From Phytophthora sp. 'mugwort' (lineage: Eukaryota; Oomycota; Peronosporomycetes; Peronosporales; Peronosporaceae), in contig JAUCEF010000006.1 in NCBI GenBank assembly GCA_033558025.1, positions 5,084,001-5,148,000 on the forward strand: a stretch of DNA of 64,000 bases, read 5' to 3'. This document shows positions 42,885 through 52,318 of this stretch, piece after piece. A program made the position numbers and the translations under genes. The notes below the pieces were generated by a model, which saw only the letters and a list, made by a program, of their open reading frames with translations, was not told the DNA's origin and ran no database searches. The first letter of the stretch is position 1, and every line of letters starts with the position of its first letter.

Positions 42885-42990
42885 CGATGCCCGCGGACCC
42901 CACGCTGCTTGACGCCAAGACCGTGCTGCTCGCATAGACCGCGGATCCCGCGCTGCTCGACGCCTTGCTGCTCAACGCCATGGCCACCGA
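42885..42990. repeat. GC-rich imperfect tandem repeat
   Basis: Two to three imperfect copies of a unit of about 47 bp containing cgctgctcgacgcc. In the plus frame it encodes Leu/Ala/Asp-rich sequence (ADPALLDALLL) and may be the 5' coding part of the next transposase. Confidence 0.6.
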
Positions 42991-43032
42991 CCTCGTGCGG
43001 CTCGATGCCGAGACTAGGAACGCTGCTGTAAG

Positions 43033-43960
43033 ATGCCGTCAAGTGACCGAAATAAATTGCTTCGGATCCGTGAGGAGATATTCTTGTTGAGCGTGTATCA
43101 AATTTCGATTGACTGGCAAAATAAAGATAGAAGCTGGCGTGATGATCAATTGGTTTATTTAATGGCGTGGTTAGCCTTATTGACTAGCGTACGATATAAA
43201 TCAACGTCCATTCCCATCGAGAAGAGTGTTAGCTATTCACAGTTGGTATTCCGTCTGCCAAGTCGAGAGTTTCGGCAAGCTCTCCGAGGGGAGAAAGCAT
43301 GTTTGTGGAAATTGCATCGTTTATTGCAGGAGATCCTAGTTTCTGCAGTGAGGTCAGCACCCAACAGCGCCCAGCTCATTTGCAATTGGCAGTGACATTA
43401 GAGCGGCTTGGTGCATATGATAACGGTGTATCGGTCGGGGAAATCGCCCGTTCGAACGTAATTGGGTCTGGTACGGTCGCGCTTTATTCGAAGCGTGTTG
43501 TCAGGGCATTAATGCACCAGTACGGAGACTACGTCTCGTGGTCTAGTAACCATGATCGTGAAGGCACTCCGACCTTTTATGGCGCGCGCTTTGGGATAGA
43601 GGGAACCGTCGGTTTTGTGGATTGAACGCATTTCATTTAGGCCAAAAAGTCCGGAGTTGACGGCGATGCATTCTTCAACAGGAAGAAGCGTTACTCACTT
43701 AATGCAATGATCGTATGCAACGAGGACAAACGGATTATGTATGTGTTAGTGGGATGGCCTGGTTCGTGTGCAGACAGCATCGTGAAGAGCTGGGGTTGCA
43801 GGCAGAGGTTGCCGGAGACAAAATGGTTTCGTAACGAATAGAATTGATTGCGTCCTTGGCGAAGGTTTCTTTGCATGGCTCTCAGTTCGTCTTTGGCAGC
43901 CGATCGACCATAACGCTATCCAAGAAATGAGGAAAGAAGCGAGCTCTACCACCTACTCAA
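43033..43960 (+). pseudogene. Second PIF/Harbinger-like transposase pseudogene
   Basis: The first frame (43033-43395) begins MPSSDRNKLLRIREEIFLLS. The second (43299-43625) continues with FIAGDPSF, LQLAVTLERLGAYDNGVSVG, NVIGSGTVALYSKRVVRALM and ends in FGIEGTVGFVD, the conserved G-x-V/C-G-x-x-D block that opens the Harbinger catalytic domain. A stop follows at once. Then GDAFFNRKKRYSLNAMIVCN and VLVGWPGSCADSI (about 43,650-43,790) carry the second Asp block, which normally reads G-W-P-G-S-x-x-D-S. The third region is degraded. Orientation and sequence differ from the element at 41117-42643, so this is a separate insertion. Confidence 0.72.
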
Positions 43961-45124
43961 TGCCAAGTGAAACTGACAAGGGCAAGCTAAACAAAACCAG
44001 AACCGCATCAACACCATTATCTTCCAACGTACGAGAAAGAACTCAATGTCCGACCAGTCCATTGCCTTAATGATGAGATACTAGAGCGTTGCGCATGTTC
44101 TGCATCGCTGAGAAGAGAAGATGGCTACGCCAGCCTCCCCGCTTTGCATTAATTCTGAGCAAACACAACGCAAGTCTCTCACCGCTCGAAAGGCGTTCAC
44201 GAGCTTTCGTCGCGATAATATCGTCACTCAGACGGAAGATCAGCATAACATGAAGTTAGCACAGTTTGAGGAGATACCGAAAACAATCAACTTGCATTTC
44301 AGTTTTGAGACCGTCCTTCGCTGCTATCAGCAGACGCTTTGGCATATTCGAAGAAGCCGCCGAGAGTGCGAGGCTTGGAAGGCTCAGTGAGCGATTTTAG
44401 TCGGACGCTACTTGCGTGCATTAGTCGCAATTAATCTCATAGCGTTGAGAGCTATAATTTTTGGTGTGTGGGCATTTTCCTCGTTAGTAGACGGAGCAAC
44501 GCACGGGAGGAGTTTTACGAAATCCCTCCTAACTGACTAGATGCCTATGTTTAAACTTACCCCTACCCTTATCTGACACATAGGACATTTTATCCTTGAT
44601 GCATTTTGGTATAGTGATGTCGATCGCATGGTTTGCTCTATAAAATGAGCAGGTGCTTGTTCGTTCGAACGCGTTCGCCCGTGTCTTCGTTGCGTGTTCA
44701 TGAAACCAACTAACGCTGACACGTGGCAATCCAAGAAAGCACCCCAAAAGAGCCAAGAGGGAGGATCCCTGTCGCCAAATAGTGGACTTCTAGAAGTTGG
44801 TCCTGCGAACAGCCACAACCATACTCGCAAGAAAATCGACAAGCGCTCCACTTCCACTAACACTACGTCGTCAATTTAAAAAAAATGCCGAATGATATCC
44901 GTGTTCCGATCGCACCCACTTCGAAGCGACGGTACCGACGAGCGCTCGGAGGTGACGGCGGACTTGGCGTCAATCGATGTCCAGTTTGTAACGCGTGGAG
45001 AGCAGTCGAACCCACCATTTTCACCTCGTAACGGCATAGCGCAGACTGCCGGGGTATCGAGGTTTCACGAATACGCTGGAGGAACTCTTCGGAGTCGAGG
45101 CTTTCGAAAACAGTTTTTCGGTCG
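43961..45124. other. No gene recognised
   Basis: Short frames (44121-44390 plus, 44529-44863 minus) carry no motif. A CPVCNAWRAVEP stretch in a plus frame near 44,975-45,010 may be a zinc-finger remnant of the transposase that follows. Confidence 0.4.
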
Positions 45125-46492
45125 ATGGTGACGAAGAGATCGACAGTCCCAACGAACAGTTCGATGATAATTCTTGATTGGCTTCTAATAGTGGGACAAC
45201 ATGGTCAGGAGGAACGGTTTGGGACTGTTTTTGTCGAAATACAAACATCAAGTCGAGCGATTTTGTCAGACCGGCACAAACAAATCATTGAAGCAACAAA
45301 AACACGGCATATTGCTTCATCGTTTGATCTGTTTGGTCGGTCGAACGGGTTTCGACATCGCTGGTTCGTAGCTCTTTTGGAGGTCCGAATGGCCGATGCA
45401 TTGTGGGCATTCGATCCTAATTCCTTAAAGGCGAGCCCTCCGTAGGACATGCTTTCCCAACGGGCATTGGACGAAAAAAAAGGCAAATGCAATTAATTTT
45501 GCATCGGTGGCGCGGCAAATCATACTGTTAACCTTAAACGCACTTGCGAAGGACCTACCTTTTGAGGTCAGATTGGCCATAGGTCGGGAAAGGCACAATA
45601 CAACCTTCATTTGCTTGCTAGTCGATGGGATCGATGGCTCATAACGCTGCGAACTACGCCGACTTTGTCATTACCTCGCTAGGTGACTGCACGTTTCTAC
45701 AGAAATGGATTGGCGCGACGAGCGATGGTGCCACAACGATATTGGGATGTTGCAAGGGTTTGTGGGACGCATTAAACAAGCGTGTGCCGAATCTGGGGAC
45801 GATCGCCTAGTTATCGACTGGTGCGGCAGCCATCAGCTTTACCTCGAGGTGGGAACTTCATCGAGGCAATGAACGAGTTGGTTAGATTTTCGGGTGCCGA
45901 GATCACCTTCACTCGAAAGTTCGACGCCGTCTGGTCTGCTGTAGACCAGAGCCCGTTGTATGCCAACACACGTTGGGAATCTATTTCAGCCTACGTTGGG
46001 GGTATATTTATCTTCCTAGTGGATCGTAAGAGCATCTTACAAATCCATAGGAAGAGATTGTACAGCTACACCAAACCAAACCGCAGGCAGCTCCTAGTAC
46101 GTCGGGTGGCTGGTACTTTTTTTGCGCTCGGAAAGGCTATCGGAAACTTCAAGCATTGCTTCACGGCGATGCAGTACAACACATTTATAGTGAAGGATTA
46201 TATGAAGCCCCTAATATCTGGTCGAGTCCACCAAGCTCAAATGTGAGGAAAACACGCTGGACGGAGCAAACCCATCATCAGTACCACTACAGTGACGAAT
46301 CACGTCCGTACTTCCACCCTGCGCGCTGCCGCAATGTATGATGAGAAACTTGATGACAACGAACGATTTGTGTTGATAGATAGATTATCTCGTGCCATTG
46401 CAGTCTTCAGGAAGGGAGTTAACTCCATTCAGATCGAAGCGAACAATGAAGCCGCTGCCAATATGCCGACCATTCCGCGCGTTGTCGGTTGA
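45125..46492 (+). pseudogene. hAT-like transposase pseudogene
   Basis: Plus-strand segments in changing frames read as a hAT-type core. IIEATKTRHIASSFDLFGRS and RMADALWAFDPNSLKASPP end at 45,442. A decayed stretch leads to LLVDGIDG at about 45,615-45,640, and then ANYADFVITSLGDCTFLQKW, IGATSDGATTILGCCKGLWD and ALNKRVPNLGTI (45,655-45,807). A degraded Trp-Cys-x-x-His-like block follows near 45,815, and the C-terminal helical part is seen at 45,957-46,250 and 46,335-46,490. The G-W-x-x-x...S-D-G/N-A-x-N...C-x-x-H order is that of hAT transposases of the ZNF862/KIAA1586 kind. The domain assignment is an inference from pattern order; the sequence is heavily worn. Confidence 0.5.
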
Positions 46493-47081
46493 CAGCGATA
46501 TAACAGCGTTTTGATAGTTGCTTCTAACCTCACTACTGTACCCAAGCTTGCAGAATGATCTGGAAACCATTTAAGACCGTGAAATAACTGTATCCTACCG
46601 ATGAGGATATTTCACGATGGCTGTCAACAATTCTACCAGATTAAAATTCATCCAAGCTTGGATTGATGTGAATCGATAGAATGCTTTTGCGATACTCACT
46701 TCGTTTGTCGTAGGGATTGGATCCCGCCTGATACTCCTTCAGCTCGCTCAAGGTGTAAAGAACTCTCAGCGAGCGCCCTAACTAACTACGCTTTGAGGAG
46801 GGCAACTGCAGTTCTTCGATATCGTTCTTCTAGCCAATGTAGTAATTGCTGCAGCTTATCAAAGAAATACAACTCCAGGATGAGGTGCGAAATTACGCCG
46901 TACCCGTAGTGTTCGGCATGGTATGCCGCTTTGCATAGGTTAAACAAGACAGATAAATGTCAATGCCTAATCAACCCATTGTAATAAATAGCAAAAGAAA
47001 AAGTGAATTAGCTCTTACCCAGCTACCGTTACGCCTTGCAGTCCTAGGGCTGCCGTCAACAATGTGTCGGAAACGTGTTCG
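46493..47081. other. No gene recognised
   Basis: About 590 bp with no open frame of interest and no repeat, up to the TTAA that probably marks the piggyBac left end. Confidence 0.5.
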
Positions 47082-50000
47082 TTAACCCCTCGCTACCAGA
47101 AAGCCCGTGTGGAACCGCCTATTTTTCGTCGTAACTTACGACTTCAATATACTATTGATCTTTGTATAGTCGTGTCTTTTCCACGCTAAGATGCATGGGG
47201 GTCGGGATATCAAAGTCTTACGACGTACAATCGGAAACCTATGGAATTTTTATAATCCATCAATTACGACTTTTGGCAGCACAAAGACTTGCCCATGTAA
47301 ATTATTGAAGATAAAACTCAACGGAAAACAAACATCCCTCAAGTAAAAGCAAGTAGACTCGAGACGTCGTCAAGTTGTTTGCTCTTCTCTACTCAGTCGC
47401 CGCCATCCTGAATTTTGTTGTCTGCTTGCTCGCGATCCCTCACCGTAGAAAGAAGCTCGCGGCGCGTAGGTCGGCGAGGACCGACCTTCCCCGAACGGCG
47501 GAGAACGATGCGCTTGCCCAACGCCCATGGAATCGTAGACCCGCTGTCAGAGTCTTCATGCCATATTTGATAGCAGGTCTTGGGTAGCCCCCCCCCCCGT
47601 AAATACGTCGCGATCTAGGGCACATATAGTACTTTGCGTCGGGTTTGGTGCAGTTCTCACAGTAATACGCAGTCCGGAAAGATTTTTTGCGCTCACGCCG
47701 TAGTAAAGCGCATACCCTCAGGAGCGCTGTCGGCGCTTCTGGACGCTTGAGGCGATTATCCAGTCGCCAAACTGGATGTGAGCGTGGCCGTCCAGTCGGC
47801 GCCGTCTGCGGGTTCGAAGTCGCAGAGGAAGGGGTCTGCGCCATGCTATCTTCGAAGTCGCCGGCCTTGAGCTGGAGAAGCTGCTTGTGTAGAGTCACAT
47901 ACCACTCTCCGCGGTCTTTGACCACGGTGCGTTTGATCAAGCAGGTATGCTTGTACGTTAGGTACGCGTTTACTAACGTCTGTCAAGAAACCCCATGAAC
48001 AACGACTTGTAATAGTTTTGGAAGCGTAAAGCCGTCTGGATGCTGTAAGACCGGAGGCGGAGTTGATCGTGGACATCCACTCCACCCATACAGGTTTGTA
48101 ATCTGTCACCAATTTAGGACACTTCACCGTAAAAGAGCCAGCCCCTTTACGGTGCGATTGATACGGTCTTCAGACATTGCTGGACCAGTGGCAAGTAGTG
48201 AACAGGCTTGCAATCCCACTAGTCGCACGCCACCATGGTAGGTATCGCAACAGATCTTGTTAACGTGAATGTACCAGGCTCGATCGCACGCGGCCGGGTC
48301 TGGCGGCGCTCGACGACTTGCTTCTCGTATCCCAATTGGCTAGTCATAATGGTCCCAAGCAAGAGATCGACATTGAAAGGAGCTGAATGGCCAGAGCTAC
48401 CGAAGTATATAATCTGTCGATCACAACCAAGAGGAACTCATTGGGTTGATCTTTGAGCACTGCCTTCATATTTCGCACTATCGCTGCAGCACCGATCTTT
48501 TGTCGAATGCTTGTTGTGCGTTATCCGCTGTCTCGCGTTTACCCATATACACCTCAAATCTATAGCAGTAACATACAACGTAGATATGAAGATACATATA
48601 GTTAGGTCATTAGTTACGACATAATACTTTCTCCAAGAAAACGTACCGGTGACAGTATGCGTTGATGGAGTCGCACACCATGAACATCTTGGTTCCATAC
48701 CGGTGGGGCTTGTCGGGCATGAACATACGGGTAGTGTCGCGCTTTGACGTAGCCGGAAGCACACCTTCATTAAATGACAATTTGCTGGGGAGAGTCCGGC
48801 TAGACAAAAAAAACGCGACTGTAAGACGTCCATAACCGGCCACAATTTCCATATCTTGTCTCGCTGACGGGGCGTTTCGTTGTTGACGAAGTGCAGCGGT
48901 TCCTCGCCATGTACTTGCCGAAGGTCCCGGCAGGAATAGCACCATCATCGGTCATGGACCAGTGACGCGAAAATCGACGCGTCATAGAGCTTAGCATTCT
49001 TGCAACAAGAAGATCGATCACATGTAGAATCTCTTGGGTCTCGTACTTAGGCGCCGCCCGCTAGCGTCGTTCGATCTGCTTGAGGGTCTACGGAGTAGTG
49101 ACGTGACGCCTTCTCCACTTCGCTCTTATCTCCTTGGCTCTCACGTGTATGTTCTGACATTTGTATCGGTTTGTCTCCTTTGTGATTCGCTCCCATAACG
49201 ACTTGGGCGCAAAATAAAAGAACAACATCATAGGTGAGTTGCAATTTCTTGGAGCTCGTGTGTCGGTGTTGCCAGCTCGCCCGCAAGCTGCGGGTATTCT
49301 TCTACCGTAGGCTCGAAGTCCGATGATGGCGTCCCCCACACAAACTTTCGTATTGCATCCTTGTCTATCGCCTCCAAAGTTAGTTTATCACCAAGCGCTT
49401 GGGGAATGCATCGTTCGTGTGAAATGCATTACCATCAGGCTCAATATCGTCGGTCGGGTACTCGCGTCGCACGAACGGCATCGCTGTCGCTGTTGTCACT
49501 TGCATCGCTTCCCCTAGATCCGAATGATTTATACTCTTTCGAAGCCTCCCCACTTGTCCTAATGTTCACTTCATCAGTCGATATGACGGCGCCGTCACCT
49601 CACTCAATACTCTCGCCATTCTGAGCATTTGTATCGTCGTCACTGATCTCGCTGTCACTTCCGTTCGAATGCACATCTGATTCAGTTCCCGACGCTAGTT
49701 GCTGAAAGGCGATCATAACCAGGTCGAGATCAGACTCCACCATAGGTACGTACCCGTTCTCACCGTTCGACTCGATAAGTTGTTCAATCGTTGGCTGAAA
49801 GTGTGATAGGTGTGTCTATCTGCGAGACCGTCACGGACTCATCGACCACGCTGTCCGGTACGTCGTCTGCTTCTCTCTCCAACTCACTGATTTCATCGCC
49901 ATCACTCGTGCCCTTCAGCAGCCCAAACTCTATCATACACGGCACGACTGCATTCTCACCTGCGATATAAAGTTAGATAGGTGATAGCGATACTATCAAT

Positions 50001-50467
50001 ACATACTACAGAACACTCCTTACCAACAAAAGACTGCCCGTTTGGCGTGTAATACGTCCAGTCTGTCGCGTAGCCCGACGGCCGCTTCGTGGCTCATCCG
50101 GCTCGAAGAAGTTGATTTCATAGATGCTTGAAGTCGGTAGCGCGCACCGCGTCCGCGACCACTGAATCTGTTCAGCTTCACTTGAACAGGTTCTTGCCAT
50201 CCGGGCAAATTCGGGAATGAGGACCTTCGGTGGCTGTCAACCCTTTCACCGTTTCACAGTCTATCATCAGCTGGATTCTTACCCTTTCTATGAAATTCCG
50301 ATTTTGACATTTCCCAGCTTACATTTTTTTTTCTCCCAGAATTTGACTTGATATTGTGTCGTTTTTCTCGAGCCATTTTCTATGTGAAGTATGGAGCAAC
50401 GTCGTAAATCAGCGACTTTCGCCCTCCTCTAAGTCGTAACTTACAACGTTGGTAACTGGGAGGTTAC
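47082..50467. mobile_element. piggyBac-like element with putative degenerate termini
   Basis: TTAA at 47082-47085 is followed by ccc, as at a piggyBac end, and then the internal motif gtcgtaacttacgactt at 47,133-47,149. Near 50,432-50,447 the inverse form of that motif appears with a few mismatches, and the sequence ends ...ctgggagg just before ttac at 50464-50467, which would be a mutated TTAA. The transposase pseudogene lies between, on the minus strand. The ends are inferred from weak similarity and need alignment to other copies. Confidence 0.45.
47440..50208 (-). pseudogene. piggyBac-like transposase pseudogene
   Basis: Minus-strand segments in order: an Arg/Ser-rich N-terminus near 50,200, acidic sequence, then KSLWERITKETNRY and RAKEIRAKWRRRHVTTP (49,090-49,210). 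Next are LVARMLSSMTRRFSRHWSM (about 48,960-49,010), GRTLPSKLSFNEGVLPATSK and RMFMPDKPHRYGTKMFMVCD (48,670-48,800), KCPKLVTDYKPVWVEWM (48,080-48,125), and the C-terminal Cys-rich block KKSFRTAYYCENCTKPDAKY with YMCPRSRR (about 47,610-47,690). These fit the DDE_Tnp_1_7 domain and the C-terminal zinc-binding domain of piggyBac proteins. The first catalytic Asp in the usual S-F-D-E-G block reads Asn (SFNEG). Many stops and shifts are present. Confidence 0.75.
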
Positions 50468-51011
50468 CGAATAACCTATGTCAACGCGTTCTGTATGTCA
50501 AGGCATACAGCGTCAATAACAATCCAGAAAGGAGAGCAAGCCGTGCACCTTATGTCGTCGCATACAGGCCCTTTCTGACCACCTGTTCACTTTAGCTTTC
50601 CGGTCGCATCTGCCCTTGTACGTTATGCTTAAGATGAAAGTAAAGGTAGACTCGGAAGCTTGCTTTCTCTTGCGTCTTGTGCATTTTGTGCTGCTCGTTT
50701 GCAGCACAAAATGCACAAGACGCAGAACAAAATACCACACCGAGAATGACAAGTAGGATCTAGGGTGGTAAATTTTTCACACAGCCACTCATTACTTAGA
50801 TATTATCGGAGTTTGTTTTTGTCTGCAGCGGAACATTAAAACAGCTTTAGGGCAGGCCTCTTCTGTCTAGTTTGTTTTCAATAGGGCGGTCTGAGAATCT
50901 ATGATTCAGCACTAGAACAAACAGTGGGTGTAGTGGATATAACAGCATATCCATTATAACAACATATCGGTTATCTTGGTATTAAGATTACCGAATAACC
51001 TATGTCAACGC
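50464..51011. repeat. 24-bp direct repeat pair, 524 bp apart
   Basis: Positions 50464-50487 and 50988-51011 are identical over 24 bp (both begin ttaccgaataacc and end atgtcaacgc). The first copy starts exactly at the putative right end of the piggyBac element; the second ends 43 bp before the left inverted repeat of the Merlin element. Confidence 0.9.
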
Positions 51012-51054
51012 ATACGGCAAAAATGAGTGCAAAGACTAGCATCATACCTGCCCG
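50468..51054. other. Gene-free AT-rich interval between two transposons
   Basis: No open frame with a motif. It contains the 24-bp arm hairpin listed below and several copies of a catatccattataac-like word around 50,935-50,970. Confidence 0.6.
50671..50724. repeat. Perfect hairpin, 24-bp arms, 6-base loop
   Basis: Positions 50671-50694 are the reverse complement of 50701-50724 with loop tcgttt. The core word is gtcttgtgcattttgtgctg. It lies midway between the 24-bp direct repeats. Confidence 0.95.
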
Positions 51055-52116
51055 GGCTCTCCCCAAGCAGAGCTCCGCTTGCACCGAATCCTGCAAAATA
51101 TTTTTTTCTCGAGTAACCGGGTACACTGTCCTGTCGGGAACACGTCAGCATTCACTTGTCTGACATTCTCGCGCGTCTGGAGGCGTTGAAGCTCCGGTTT
51201 TCGCGCGCTTTGCGCTCTTCCATCGCTTGGCTCGACATACAAATATCAAGTATAAACTAGCTCACAACTCCGCTTTCGCAAAAAATAAAAAAATTAAAAT
51301 AAAATATATTTTAGATAAAACAACAAAACCTTTTAATGGTTGTAGATTAAAAAACAAAAAAGACGTTAATTTTAATATGGATATGTGATCGAGTTTTTAA
51401 AGAGCCTCACTGAGGCACACAACTACAACCTCCTACACCAAGTTCGACTTCGCCGCCGTCATGGAGGCGACGACGGACGAGATCAAGGCCGCCGCATGGG
51501 CCATGGAGGTGTGGCTGCTGGAGAAGGCAATGCTACGCCCCCAGTGCACCCAGCGCATGCGCCTGAACACGGTGCGTGCTTCACTCTCTATCCTGACGGG
51601 ACGTTACGACTAACTGGGCTACGTAATGCTAATGACGCATAGCACGCGCATTCACTTTGACAAGTTTGCCACCGACGTGGCTGAACGCGGCCAGCGTGTG
51701 CACACACCCTGACCAACAACCGCATTTTGGCCGGCATGCACTATGAGCACAGCTGGGTCAACCACACGTGGAACTTCGTTGACCCAGTGACCCCAGTGAC
51801 GGGAACCCACACCAACACGATCAAAGGCCTGTAGGAGATGCACATCAAGCGCCATATCAAGGCGATGCGCGGCATGAGCCAGAAGTACGTGGAGGGGTAC
51901 ATCGATGAGTTCATGTGGCGCTCCTGGTTTTTTCCTGCGAGGGCGTCACCGGGTGAGTACAGGTGCGGACTTGTGCAAGCTGTCATCCGCCACCCGACTC
52001 AGGAAGAGTAAGGTTACCCTTTGGGCTACATGTGGTTAGTTCGAATAAAGTACTTTTTATTTTGCAGTCTGTAAGAAGCAGAGTCGCCAAAAACGGAGCT
52101 CTGCTTGGGGAGAGCC
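51055..52116. mobile_element. Merlin (ISXO2-like) DNA transposon with perfect terminal inverted repeats
   Basis: Positions 51055-51077 are the exact reverse complement of 52094-52116 (23 bp, ggctctccccaagcagagct plus ccg). The enclosed 1,062 bp carries an ISXO2-like transposase relic on the plus strand. If the element starts one base inside, the flanks cctgcccgg and cgtgccccg agree at seven of nine positions, compatible with the 8-9 bp target duplication of Merlin elements. Perfect ends combined with a broken transposase suggest either recent decay or mobilisation in trans. Confidence 0.75.
51385..52011 (+). pseudogene. Merlin/ISXO2-like transposase pseudogene
   Basis: The N-terminal part reads KFDFAAVMEATTDEIKAAAW and AMEVWLLEKAMLRPQC (about 51,437-51,550). 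After shifts come NRILAGMHYEHSWVNHTWNF (about 51,720-51,780) and GTHTNTIKGL (51,800-51,832), which is the H-T-N-x-I-E-G/S block with Lys where the family has Glu. A TAG stop at about 51,833 interrupts the expected Trp position. The frame then continues EMHIKRHIKAMRGMSQKYVE and YIDEFMWRSWF to a stop at 52009-52011. The block order and the closing Y-L-D-E-F-x-W-R motif identify ISXO2-like transposases. Confidence 0.75.
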
Positions 52117-52318
52117 GTGCCCCGGCTAGCTAAACTCATCGACTGCAGCATATATCTGCCCACTTCTTCAGTGAAGCCGTGAAATAGCAAAAGGCCATTT
52201 TCAGGTACAGAAAGAAGTACACGAATCGGACAAACCTGTAATGTCACCAGAGTGCTCTGCATTAGAAATATCTAACCAGGAAGAAAAAGGTTTAATGATC
52301 TATTGTATGTGTGCCTAA

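Noticed and set aside
42885..42990. CRISPR-like array
   Set aside because: Units are imperfect, adjacent, without spacers, and the genome is eukaryotic.
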